Notes under the pieces: generated by a model | What the model saw: the letters and a program-made list of their open reading frames with translations, nothing else | Databases searched by the model: none | What the model was told of the DNA's origin: nothing | Assembly (NCBI GenBank): GCA_003022005.1 | Contig: PXRQ01000019.1 | Span: 5,218-17,937, forward strand | DNA length: 12,720 bases | Direction: 5' to 3' | Origin: Halobacteriales archaeon QS_5_70_15 | Lineage (GTDB): Archaea > Halobacteriota > Halobacteria > Halobacteriales > Haloarculaceae | Program-made: the position numbers and the translations under genes | Part shown: piece after piece, positions 6,664-12,720 of the stretch | How positions within the stretch are numbered: position 1 is the stretch's first letter | Layout: the number at the start of each line of letters is the position of its first letter

Positions 6664-6743
6664 TACGGTCGTGCGTAGTCTTTTACCGATGATCGCCGAC
6701 CCCGTCCGGGTTGATCGCCGGTACATCGGTACGCACGACCGTA
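6664..6743 (+). repeat. Palindromic element, copy B, abutting a stop codon
   Basis: An 80-bp element that begins directly after the TGA of the COG1395 regulator gene, in the same sense as the gene. Its ends form a perfect 14-bp inverted repeat (TACGGTCGTGCGTA). It matches copy A (2161-2239, other strand) at 87 aligned columns with 6 substitutions and one 1-nt gap when the flanking TGA and CGAG are counted. Substitutions fall in the 8-nt bulge (AGTCTTTT here, CGTCCGTT in copy A) and near the tip, while the long outer stem is unchanged. The bulge here has a T-run, which could matter if it works as a terminator. Confidence 0.85.
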
Positions 6744-6876
6744 CGAGGACCCGAGGCGGCGCTCCCGCGGCGCGACGGCGGCGGCCGACACCCGCATCGC
6801 CCGGTAGCCGATCCGCCGCGACCGGCCCCAGGTACCCACGTCGCGCGGCGGACACGACCGTCGCGCCCGACCGCTT

Positions 6877-6904
6877 CGGCCGGCTCCGCCGGGAGCCGGG
6901 CCGG
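6877..6904. repeat. Strong hairpin in the COG1395-gfcR intergenic region
   Basis: CCGGCTCC (6880-6887) and GGAGCCGG (6892-6899) are exact reverse complements around a GCCG loop, and CGG/CCG outside extends the stem past a one-base bulge. It could be a terminator or part of an untranslated RNA, but no other support is visible. Confidence 0.5.
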
Positions 6905-6981
6905 TAGTGTTCGGACGGTCGCGCGGGCCGGTCACTTAGTCCGATTGTTCACCTCTTAATTTCATTTTATATTGCTAGATA

Positions 6982-6989
6982 TTTATAAA
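6982..6989 (+). promoter_or_regulatory. TATA element of the gfcR promoter
   Basis: TTTATAAA lies in an AT-rich island (about 6945-6990), 38 bp upstream of the ATG at 7027, predicting transcription from about 7011 and a leader of about 15 nt. The promoter looks intact although the gene is not. Confidence 0.7.
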
Positions 6990-7026
6990 CGAAGCCTATC
7001 GGCGTCGGCGTTCCACCCGTCCGTGG

Positions 7027-7496
7027 ATGACATCCATAGACAGGCTCATCGACGGCGCCGAGCGGCTGACCGAGCAGGGGCTCTCGCAGGGGGAGATCGC
7101 CGACGAGCTGAACGTCTCGCGGGCGAGGGCGAGGACGTCGATCTCACGGTCGGTATCGGCAAGTCCGGCGCCCCGCTGGCGATGGTCATCAGCCAGGAGC
7201 TCGGCACCGACCTCAGCGTCTACATGCCCGGCAAGTACCACTGGGACGGCGACGAGAGCGGGACGGCCACCGGATCGTTCTCGCAGAACTTCGGGGCGAT
7301 CCGGGACCGGGACTGCTACATCGTCGACGACAACATCGACACCGGCCGGACGATGACCGAGACGATCGAGCGGATCCGCGACGGCGGCGGGAGCCCCCGT
7401 GCGAACGTGGTGCTGACGGACAAGCTCGGACGGGAGGGGATCGAGGGCGTCCCGGTGTACGCGCTGGTCGAGATGGTCCAGATGGGCGAGGAGTGA
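7027..7496 (+). pseudogene. gfcR: GfcR-type PyrE-like regulator, internal deletion plus frameshift
   Basis: GfcR proteins join an HTH to an orotate-phosphoribosyltransferase-like domain; in Haloferax volcanii GfcR activates glucose and fructose degradation genes. Here 7027-7122 encodes the start and HTH (MTSIDRLIDGAERLTEQG, then LSQGEIADELNVSR). The frame then changes, and from about 7125 to the TGA at 7496 another frame encodes the rest of the phosphoribosyltransferase domain: EDVDLTVGIGKSGAPLAMV, VYMPGKYHWDGDESG, IRDRDCYIVDDNIDTGRTM (PRPP motif) and the C-terminus. About 32 plus 123 codons are present against roughly 210 in the family, so some 55 codons (linker and first part of the enzyme-like domain) are missing. 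GGCGAG is repeated in tandem at the junction (7122-7133). The gene ends 13 bp from the convergent treT end. An assembly error cannot be excluded. Confidence 0.85.
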
Positions 7497-7509
7497 CCCG
7501 GGCGGGCCG

Positions 7510-8769
7510 TTATCCCGCGTGGTCGCCGGCGGCGACGTCACGGAGCAGGGCGAGGTAGTCCTCGACCAGCCGGGGGGTCAGGAACCGTTCGCGGACCGTC
7601 TCGTGACCCCCCTCGCCGAGGCGCCGCCGGAGCGATTCCGCCTCGAGCAGTCGGGTCACCCGGTCGGCGGTCGCACCGACGTCCTCCGGCTCGACGAGGT
7701 AGCCGTTCTCCCCGTCCTCGATCTGTAGCGGGATCCCCCCGACGTTCGCCCCGACGACCGGCGTCCCCTTCCACAGCGCCTCCGAGACGGTCAGCGCGAA
7801 CCCCTCGCGGAGGGACTTCTGGAGGACGACGTCGGCCCCCCGCTGGAGGGCGTTGATCCCGGCGTCGGGCACGTCCGTCAGGAGGTGGACGTCCGCGTCG
7901 TCCTCGGCCGCGTCCTCGACCTCCCGGTACACCTCGATCCCCTCCGGGTCGTCCTCGGGCATCGCGCCGACGAGCGCGAGCTGGACCCCGGGGACCGACT
8001 CCTTCACCTCCCGGTACGCATCGATCACCCCCAGCGGGTCCTTCCAGGGGTCGAACCGCGAGATCTGTAGCATCAGCGGCCGCCCGGCGTCGAACGGGTA
8101 CCGCTCGAGGTCGGCGGCCTCGGCGGGCTCGGCGGGCAGCTCCTCCAGCGGCCGGTTCTTCACGGTCAGCGGGTCGATGGCCGGGTGGATCGTCACCCGC
8201 TCGACCCCCGAGATCGTCTCCCCGTACTCCGGGAGGGTGAAGATCGCGGTCTCGACCGGCTCCAGGTACGACCGCACGAAGTCGAGGAACGCCGGCGTCG
8301 CGTCCGTGAGGTCGATGTGACAGCGCCAGACGAACGCCGTCCCCGGGAACCGCTCGGCCAGCGTCGGCGCCATCCCGAGCGTCTGCGGGTCGTGCAGGAC
8401 CACGACGTCGTAGGTACCCGCCAGGGCCTCGGCGTTCTCGACGGTGACCGACCGGTAGGTCTCGCGCATCGCCTCGGTGAACTCGCTCCGGTCGCCCTGG
8501 AGCCCGTTGTGTATCGCCTTCGTCACGTCGAAGAACCCGTCCGGGGCCTCCATGACCAGCCAGTCCGTGTCGACGCCCACGTCGTTCAACAGGGGGACCA
8601 GCGAGTGGAGGATCTCCGCGACGCCGCCACCGCTCGCGGTCGAATTGACGTGTGCCACCCGCACGTCCGCGAGTTCCGCCGCCTTGTCGGCGATATCCCC
8701 GCGCTGCTGGTCCGTGATGTACGAACCGTACGCCGACAGGGTCCATTCGTCCGTGCGTGGGTGTTGCAT
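7510..8769 (-). CDS. treT: GT4-family glycosyltransferase, trehalose synthase TreT-like
   Basis: A 419-residue retaining GT-B enzyme resembling TreT, which makes trehalose from a nucleoside-diphosphate glucose and glucose in one step. The N-terminal domain carries RVAHVNSTASGGGVAEILHS (37-56), typical for TreT, then DVVVLHDPQT (121-130) and WRCHIDLT (148-155). The C-terminal domain carries LMLQISRFDPWKDPLGVI (232-249) and the EX7E motif with Glu322 and Glu330 in EGFALTVSEALWKGTPVV. The start at 8769 places the conserved part close to the N-terminus; an ATG at 8799 is in frame but less likely. It is downstream of the HAD phosphatase gene on the same strand with a gap of 177 bp, and convergent with gfcR. 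Trehalose is a known haloarchaeal osmolyte. A different acceptor, such as a sugar phosphate later processed by the HAD enzyme, is possible. Confidence 0.82.
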   Translation of the reverse strand: MQHPRTDEWTLSAYGSYITDQQRGDIADKAAELADVRVAHVNSTASGGGVAEILHSLVPLLNDVGVDTDWLVMEAPDGFFDVTKAIHNGLQGDRSEFTEAMRETYRSVTVENAEALAGTYDVVVLHDPQTLGMAPTLAERFPGTAFVWRCHIDLTDATPAFLDFVRSYLEPVETAIFTLPEYGETISGVERVTIHPAIDPLTVKNRPLEELPAEPAEAADLERYPFDAGRPLMLQISRFDPWKDPLGVIDAYREVKESVPGVQLALVGAMPEDDPEGIEVYREVEDAAEDDADVHLLTDVPDAGINALQRGADVVLQKSLREGFALTVSEALWKGTPVVGANVGGIPLQIEDGENGYLVEPEDVGATADRVTRLLEAESLRRRLGEGGHETVRERFLTPRLVEDYLALLRDVAAGDHAG

Positions 8770-8881
8770 CGGGCGTAGTTCCCTGTCGACCGTTTTCAAC
8801 CTGGATGCATTACGATTTGGGTGGCCGGGGGACGCCCGTCGCGCGCTCCACCGGTCCGGACGACCATCCCGGTCCGCGCGG

Positions 8882-8910
8882 GATCGCCGCCCGACGTCCC
8901 GCTGGCGATC
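8882..8910. repeat. Inverted repeat between the HAD and treT genes
   Basis: GATCGCC (8882-8888) and GGCGATC (8904-8910) are 7-bp inverted repeats with a 15-nt spacer, just after the HAD stop. This may help end or process the HAD transcript. It is weak evidence in such GC-rich DNA. Confidence 0.3.
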
Positions 8911-8946
8911 GTCCGCGGCTCCGGGGCGGCGCCTCGCTCGAGCCGA

Positions 8947-10200
8947 TCACCCTTCGGCCGCGAACCGGTTCATCGCGTACGCCGTCCGGAGGATGTCGCC
9001 GGCCCGTCCCTCCTCGAACACGAGGTCGTCGGTGGCCTCCACGTGGTCGAGGACGGCCTGCGAGGCGTGTTCCGGTGCGGCACCGATCCCCGCGTCGTTC
9101 TCCCCGACCCAGCGCATGACCCGGAGGTCGCTCTTGGAGTCGCCCATGACGACGGCGAAGGGGTCCTCGATGTCGAGCACGTCGAACGCCGCTTCGACGC
9201 CGACGACCTTGCTCAGTTCGAGGCTGCCGATCTCGGCCGCGTCACCCTCGTAGTAGCCGATGTCGATCCGCTCGAGGACGCCCTCCACGTCCGCCGGCAC
9301 GTCGCTCGCGGGGACGTCCGGCAGCGCCCCCTGGCCCTCGAGGACCGACCGGATCTCCAGGTCCTGGTCGGCGTAGTGGGCGCGCGTCCACGCGGCGGCG
9401 GCGTCCGCGTCGGCGTCGATCCCCTCGAGCGCGGAGACGGCGTCGCCCAGGAGATCGAGTTCGTAGACGAGGGCCTCGTCGATGACTTCCACGGCGGCGT
9501 CCGAGCCGGTCTCGAAGTTGGGCTTCATCGTGATGTTGAACTCGTTGCCCTGGAGGTGACACCCGTTGCGGAGCCGGTCGGGCGCGGCCGAGATGATGCG
9601 CGAGCGGATGTCGCTGAAGACGATCCGGATCTCCTCGTCCAGGTCCTCGTAGAGCAGCTGTTTCGTGTCGGCCCCGTGTTTCGGGGTGAAGACGCCGATC
9701 CCGGTCTCGTAGACGATGCTGAGGTTCCCCGAGTGGATGATCTCGCTGCCGAGCCCCTGGATGGCGAAGCCCTTGACGCTCTCGAGGGTCTGCCCGGTGC
9801 AGATGACGATCGGCATCCCCGCCTCGTGGAACGTCGTCAGCAGGTTGAGCGTCTCGCGGGGGATCTCGTTGTCGGTGCTGCCGGTCGAGCGGAGCGTCTC
9901 GTCGACGTCGAGGACCAGCACGTTCAGCGGGCGGCCGTACTTGTTGTAGAGGTCGAGCCCGGTGAACGCCTGGTCCTGTCGCGCCCGGGTCGCGAGGTCC
10001 GCGAACACGTCCCCCGAGTCGGGGAACGCGTCCTCGATCTCCCCCTTGCCCTCGGTGAGCTCCTCGTTGATCTCCCGCCAGCGGTCGAGCGCGACCGACG
10101 ACTCCACCAACGGGAACAGGTCGGCGAGGTCCTGGAGCGCGCGGAGCCGCTCGGTGTCGTGGTCCTCGTACAGTTCGTAGAGCCGATCGTATGGTTCCAT
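8947..10200 (-). CDS. HAD-superfamily phosphatase with helical N-terminal extension
   Basis: A 417-residue protein. Residues 1-88 are charged and probably helical, with no recognised domain. From 92 a HAD hydrolase core begins: motif I VLVLDVDETLRS with nucleophile Asp98 and acid Asp100, motif II VICTGQT with Thr135, the likely motif III Lys331 in LELSKVVG, and motif IV GDSKSD (353-358). The insert between motifs II and III (about 150-325) fits a C2-type cap as in Cof, sucrose-phosphate and trehalose-phosphate phosphatases. The start at 10200 (MEPYDRLYELYEDHD) was chosen over the longer open frame to 10413 because a TATA-like CTTATGTG sits about 25 bp upstream and the upstream codons look non-coding. 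The location before treT suggests action on a sugar phosphate such as trehalose 6-phosphate or another glycoside phosphate, but this is inference from context. Confidence 0.85.
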   Translation of the reverse strand: MEPYDRLYELYEDHDTERLRALQDLADLFPLVESSVALDRWREINEELTEGKGEIEDAFPDSGDVFADLATRARQDQAFTGLDLYNKYGRPLNVLVLDVDETLRSTGSTDNEIPRETLNLLTTFHEAGMPIVICTGQTLESVKGFAIQGLGSEIIHSGNLSIVYETGIGVFTPKHGADTKQLLYEDLDEEIRIVFSDIRSRIISAAPDRLRNGCHLQGNEFNITMKPNFETGSDAAVEVIDEALVYELDLLGDAVSALEGIDADADAAAAWTRAHYADQDLEIRSVLEGQGALPDVPASDVPADVEGVLERIDIGYYEGDAAEIGSLELSKVVGVEAAFDVLDIEDPFAVVMGDSKSDLRVMRWVGENDAGIGAAPEHASQAVLDHVEATDDLVFEEGRAGDILRTAYAMNRFAAEG

Positions 10201-10221
10201 GGATACGATGTCGCCGGTAGA

Positions 10222-10230
10222 CACATAAGT
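10222..10230 (-). promoter_or_regulatory. TATA-like element of the HAD phosphatase gene
   Basis: Minus strand ACTTATGTG, centred about 26 bp upstream of the ATG at 10200, is placed for a leaderless transcript. It forms the minus-strand half of the divergent HAD/aldolase promoter region (10201-10406). Confidence 0.5.
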
Positions 10231-10361
10231 CGTTACCCGCCCCCTGATCGTGACGGTTCGGCGGGAACGGCTGGAGTGATCGTATCCCGGCGCAGCCGGC
10301 GTTCCGAGCCGCCGGAAACACCGACGGGGATCCCCGCGAGGGACCCGACATCGATACGCCG

Positions 10362-10371
10362 GGAATTTATC
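10362..10371 (+). promoter_or_regulatory. TATA element of the aldolase gene
   Basis: GAATTTATCG lies about 40 bp upstream of the GTG at 10407. The predicted start of transcription (about 10393) lies downstream of the ATG at 10374, which argues for the GTG as the real start. Confidence 0.55.
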
Positions 10372-10406
10372 GTGTGTGGAACATAATCCGGGATCGGTGT
10401 AAGAAC

Positions 10407-11270
10407 GTGACATTTCACGCAGGGGAGGAACTGGCGGCAGTGTACGACGACGCGCTCGACGAGGGGTTCGGCCTGATCGCGAGCAACATCGCCGAGCCGA
10501 ACACGGTGATCGGGCTGATGGAGGGAGCGTCGAGGGTCGACTCCGACCTCCTGGTCCAGATGAGTAACGGCGCCTGTACGTTCGCCGGCAACGGCGACCC
10601 CATCGCGGGGCTGAAGGCGATGGGCAACTACATCGAGCTGATCGCGGAGGGGTACGACGTCGGCGTGTTCCTCAACATGGACCACCAGACCGACCTCGAC
10701 ACCATCCGGCGGCAGGTCGAGCTAGACATCCCCTCGTCGGTCATGATCGACGCCTCCCACGAGCCGTTCGAGGAGAACGTCACGCGGAGCAAGGAGGTCG
10801 TCGACACCATCGACGAGGCCGGCGCGGACATCCTCGTGGAGGCCGAACTCGGGAAGATCAAGGGCGTCGAGGACGAGATCGTCTCCGAGGAGGCGTTCTA
10901 CACGGACCCCGAACAGGCCGTCGAGTTCGTCGACCGGACCGGCTGTGACCTGCTGGCGATCTCCGTCGGCACGCAACACGGCGTCGCCAAGGGGAAGAAC
11001 CTGGAGCTGCGGCCGGACCTGGCGGGTGACATCCGGACGGCGCTGCGCGACCACGGGCTCGACACCCCGCTCGTGCTGCACGGCTCCTCCGGCGTTCAGC
11101 CCGACCAGCTGGAGGCGATGCTCGAGCGCGGGGTCTGCAAGGTCAACAAGGACACCCGCTACCAGTACGAGTACACCCGGACCGCGTTCGACCTCTACCG
11201 GGAACACACCGACGAGATCGTCCCCCCGATGGAGGCCGACCGCGACACGTTCTTCAACGACGTCGAGTGA
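10407..11270 (+). CDS. fba: Class II fructose-bisphosphate aldolase, C-terminus cut by TGA
   Basis: The zinc enzyme splits or forms fructose 1,6-bisphosphate from dihydroxyacetone phosphate and glyceraldehyde 3-phosphate. Visible are [20 protein letters not shown], then [10 protein letters not shown] with catalytic Asp92 and zinc ligand His93, [13 protein letters not shown] (145-157) with its zinc-site Glu, [11 protein letters not shown] with His191, and VLHGSSGV with His225. [14 protein letters not shown] (245-258) follows the phosphate-binding region. The GTG start (10407) is preferred over ATG 10374 because family members start with MxFxxGxEL and because of the TATA position. The reading ends at TGA 11268-11270 after 287 residues, but the same frame continues for 40 family-like codons (see next feature). 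All zinc ligands precede the stop, so partial function is possible. It is divergent from the HAD gene and convergent with fbp. Confidence 0.9.
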   Translation: MTFHAGEELAAVYDDALDEGFGLIASNIAEPNTVIGLMEGASRVDSDLLVQMSNGACTFAGNGDPIAGLKAMGNYIELIAEGYDVGVFLNMDHQTDLDTIRRQVELDIPSSVMIDASHEPFEENVTRSKEVVDTIDEAGADILVEAELGKIKGVEDEIVSEEAFYTDPEQAVEFVDRTGCDLLAISVGTQHGVAKGKNLELRPDLAGDIRTALRDHGLDTPLVLHGSSGVQPDQLEAMLERGVCKVNKDTRYQYEYTRTAFDLYREHTDEIVPPMEADRDTFFNDVE

Positions 11271-11393
11271 TCCCCGAACAAGGACTACTTCGACCCGCGG
11301 GTCGCCGGCCGGCAGATCCGGGACCGCATCGCCGAGGTGTACGCCGACCTCGCCACCGCGGCCGGGAGCGCCGGGCGGAGCCGGTACACGTAA
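11271..11393 (+). pseudogene. In-frame C-terminal remnant of the aldolase after the TGA
   Basis: Directly after the TGA the same frame reads [20 protein letters not shown], then [20 protein letters not shown], and stops at TAA 11391-11393. As I recall them, haloarchaeal aldolases of this family end with a similar segment (aromatic residue, Pro-Lys, [10 protein letters not shown]), so this is the normal C-terminus. A single G-to-A change from TGG (Trp) explains the TGA. It is either a recent nonsense mutation or a sequencing error. Confidence 0.75.
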
Positions 11394-11456
11394 CCACCGG
11401 GGCGACCGGGGCGACCCGGGCTTCGGCCCCGACCGAGCGGCGCGGGGGACCGGGGG

Positions 11457-12302
11457 TCAGTCGATCGCCGCCGCCTCCAGCCGCTCGACGAGCTCCTCGT
11501 TGCCGAGGAACGTCGGCGTCCGGGCGTGCAGCCCGTCGGGGTCGACGTCGAGCAGCGACCCCGTCCCCTCCGAGGAGCCGCCCCCTGCGGTCTCCACGAT
11601 GTAGGCCAGCGGGGCGGACTCGAAGTGGACCCGCAGTTTCCCGTCCGGGTAGCCGCTCGTCGCCGGGTAGCCGAACAGCCCGCCGTACTCCAGGACCTGG
11701 GCGAGGTCGGCGACCGTCGCGCCGCCGTACCGGAGCTTCAGTTCGCGCTCCAGGCCGTCGGCGAACGCGTTGAACCCGTCCGTGCGCTCGCTCGGCTTGC
11801 CCGCGAGCCCGACCACGGTCGGGTCCTCCGGGACGGTGAACGTCCCCCGGCGCTCGCTGAAGCCGTCGCGGAGCAGGTACTCCGTGACGACGTCCCGGTC
11901 CTCGCGGGCCACGGCCATGGTCGTGTAGGGCCCGTAGAGCACCATCGTCGAGGCGACCAGCTCCCGACCGGGCGCCTGGAGGGCGGCGTCGTAGACCCCG
12001 ATGATGGTCCCGACGGGGTTGTTCGAGGCCAGGTTCGAGGAGCCGTCCAGCGGGTCGATGGCGACGCTGTACCCCTCGCCGCAGTCGACCGCGCCCTCGC
12101 GCTCCTCGCTCACGTACTCGCCGACACCGTCGACCGAGGACAGTCGGTCGAAGAACAGTCCGTCGGCCCAGACGTCGGCCGTGATCTGGTCCTCGCCGCT
12201 GGGGTTCTCCCCGGCGCCCGACCCGGCGTGGCTGGCGAGGTGGCCGCTCACGTAGTGGGCCGTGTCCTGGACGGTCCGAACCACGTCCTCGATCGTGCTC
12301 AT
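11457..12302 (-). CDS. fbp: Class I fructose-1,6-bisphosphatase
   Basis: Removes the 1-phosphate from fructose 1,6-bisphosphate, the committed step of gluconeogenesis. The 281 residues carry the full class I pattern: [16 protein letters not shown] (32-47), SEE (65-67), the metal-binding signature DPLDGSSN (83-90), [20 protein letters not shown] (190-209), and [20 protein letters not shown] (221-240) where the substrate is bound, then [11 protein letters not shown] (258-268). The ATG at 12302 has a Shine-Dalgarno-like GAGG at 12309-12312. A GTG at 12356 is in frame, but its residues do not match the family. It is convergent with the aldolase (63 bp from the end of that gene's full frame) and 159 bp downstream of glpK on the same strand with its own TATA. 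Confidence 0.95.
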   Translation of the reverse strand: MSTIEDVVRTVQDTAHYVSGHLASHAGSGAGENPSGEDQITADVWADGLFFDRLSSVDGVGEYVSEEREGAVDCGEGYSVAIDPLDGSSNLASNNPVGTIIGVYDAALQAPGRELVASTMVLYGPYTTMAVAREDRDVVTEYLLRDGFSERRGTFTVPEDPTVVGLAGKPSERTDGFNAFADGLERELKLRYGGATVADLAQVLEYGGLFGYPATSGYPDGKLRVHFESAPLAYIVETAGGGSSEGTGSLLDVDPDGLHARTPTFLGNEELVERLEAAAID

Positions 12303-12380
12303 CCGTTCCCTCGTGGGTCTACGCGGTGGTGGCTGCGCATGATACGTGCACGTCACGAGCGAGCGGTATCATACTACTGA

Positions 12381-12387
12381 TTTATAG
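12381..12387 (-). promoter_or_regulatory. TATA element upstream of fbp
   Basis: Minus strand CTATAAATC in the glpK-fbp gap predicts transcription from about 12358 and a leader of about 55 nt. A second AT-rich stretch (AATATACG, 12393-12400) is an alternative. The leader with a Shine-Dalgarno-like GAGG is unusual beside the short-leader genes in this window. Confidence 0.5.
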
Positions 12388-12461
12388 GAAAGCGTATATT
12401 TCGGTTCCGCCGCGTCGGGCCCGGACGGGGCCGGCGTCCCCGCCGGGGACCGCGGCCTGGC

Positions 12462-12720
12462 TCACTCCGGCCCGCCCCGCGCCCAGTCGAGCGAGCGCTC
12501 GACGGCGTCGTTCCAGCGGTCGTACTTCGCGTCGGCCCGCTCGGCGTCCATCCGGGCCGAGAACTCCCGGTCGACCTGCCAGTTCGCCCAGAGCTCCCTG
12601 ATCGAGTCCCAGTAGCCCACAGCGAGCCCCGCCGCGTACGCCGAGCCCAGCGCGGTCGTCTCGTCGACCTCCGGGCGGGCGATGTCCGTCTGGATGATGT
12701 CGGCCTGGAGCTGGCAGAGG
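12462..12720 (-). CDS. glpK: Glycerol kinase, C-terminal part (5' end outside window)
   Basis: The minus strand reads 86 codons to TGA at 12462-12464 with no start inside the window. The segment DIIQTDIARPEVDETTALGSAYAAGLAVGY is the well-conserved C-terminal part of FGGY glycerol kinases (family form RP...ETTALGAAYAAGLA.GYW). It ends with the usual charged helix (YDRWNDAVERSLDWARGGPE). The enzyme makes glycerol 3-phosphate, the entry point for glycerol released by Dunaliella-type algae in salt lakes. Its position before fbp and fba fits feeding of triose phosphate into gluconeogenesis. Confidence 0.93.
   Translation of the reverse strand, partial: LCQLQADIIQTDIARPEVDETTALGSAYAAGLAVGYWDSIRELWANWQVDREFSARMDAERADAKYDRWNDAVERSLDWARGGPE

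Larger units (their letters stand above)
6744..7026. other. Intergenic region without a gene
   Basis: Between element B and gfcR no reading frame resembles a protein. 6744-6940 is GC-rich and holds one strong hairpin (6877-6904). 6940-6990 turns sharply AT-rich and carries the gfcR promoter. With element B the gene-free stretch is 363 bp. Confidence 0.7.

Noticed and set aside
5779..6855. Minus-strand open frame opposite the COG1395 regulator
   Set aside because: Shadow of the regulator. Its apparent similarity to other frames comes only from palindromic element B.
10374..10376. ATG at 10374 as aldolase start
   Set aside because: It lies only a few bases after the TATA element, upstream of the predicted transcription start, and adds residues not seen in the family.
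8821..10386. Long plus-strand open frame (521 codons) opposite the HAD gene
   Set aside because: A mirror of the HAD gene with low-complexity Val/Glu/Arg composition; the minus strand shows clear HAD motifs.
10406..10419. CGTGA-CATT-TCACG inverted repeat at the aldolase start codon
   Set aside because: Only 5-bp arms, no second copy in the window, and half of it encodes the conserved aldolase N-terminus.
11268..11270. Selenocysteine or other recoding of the aldolase TGA
   Set aside because: Haloarchaea are not known to use selenocysteine, the site does not match a catalytic position, and a Trp codon one base away is simpler.
1..12720. CRISPR arrays, tRNA or rRNA genes, transposase or phage genes
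   Set aside because: No regularly spaced repeats, no cloverleaf or rRNA-like segments and no transposase or integrase motifs were found on reading both strands.

Overview
The window is haloarchaeal chromosome. The DNA is very GC-rich, the proteins are rich in Asp and Glu, several genes have an archaeal TATA element placed for a leaderless or short-leader mRNA, and the gene set (GfcR-type regulator, TiaS, COG1395 regulator, TreT-like glycosyltransferase, archaeal class II aldolase) is typical of Halobacteria. The genus cannot be named from the sequence. No rRNA, tRNA, CRISPR array or insertion sequence was seen.

Left part, positions 1-5644, all minus strand. Reading in the direction of transcription: tiaS (tRNA-Ile2 agmatidine synthesis), a small PQQ-repeat lipoprotein, pyrE, an HTH-phosphoribosyltransferase fusion regulator, an NCS2 purine-type permease, and a cupin cut by the window edge. 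This is a nucleobase salvage and pyrimidine region. The permease and the fusion regulator share an identical 13-bp promoter motif containing CACGTTCGTG, at nearly the same distance upstream of each TATA element, so they probably form one regulon.

Centre, 5791-7496, plus strand: a COG1395 HTH regulator and a broken gfcR. A near-identical palindromic element of about 80 bp starts directly after the TGA of the fusion regulator (2161-2239, minus sense) and directly after the TGA of the COG1395 regulator (6664-6743, plus sense).

Right part, 7510-12720, is carbohydrate metabolism: a TreT-like trehalose synthase and a HAD phosphatase (minus), class II fructose-bisphosphate aldolase (plus), class I fructose-1,6-bisphosphatase (minus) and the C-terminus of glycerol kinase (minus). 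Together they cover entry of glycerol, gluconeogenesis to fructose 6-phosphate and compatible-solute glycosides, next to what is probably a remnant of their sugar-sensing regulator.

Four genes carry lesions. tiaS lacks an internal piece and is frameshifted, the COG1395 regulator lacks an internal piece in frame, gfcR lacks about 55 codons and is frameshifted, and the aldolase has a TGA followed by 40 more codons of family-like sequence. Because tiaS is expected to be essential, either the assembly has errors here or intact copies exist elsewhere. The most promising new items are the stop-codon-abutting palindromic repeat and the shared purine-gene operator.
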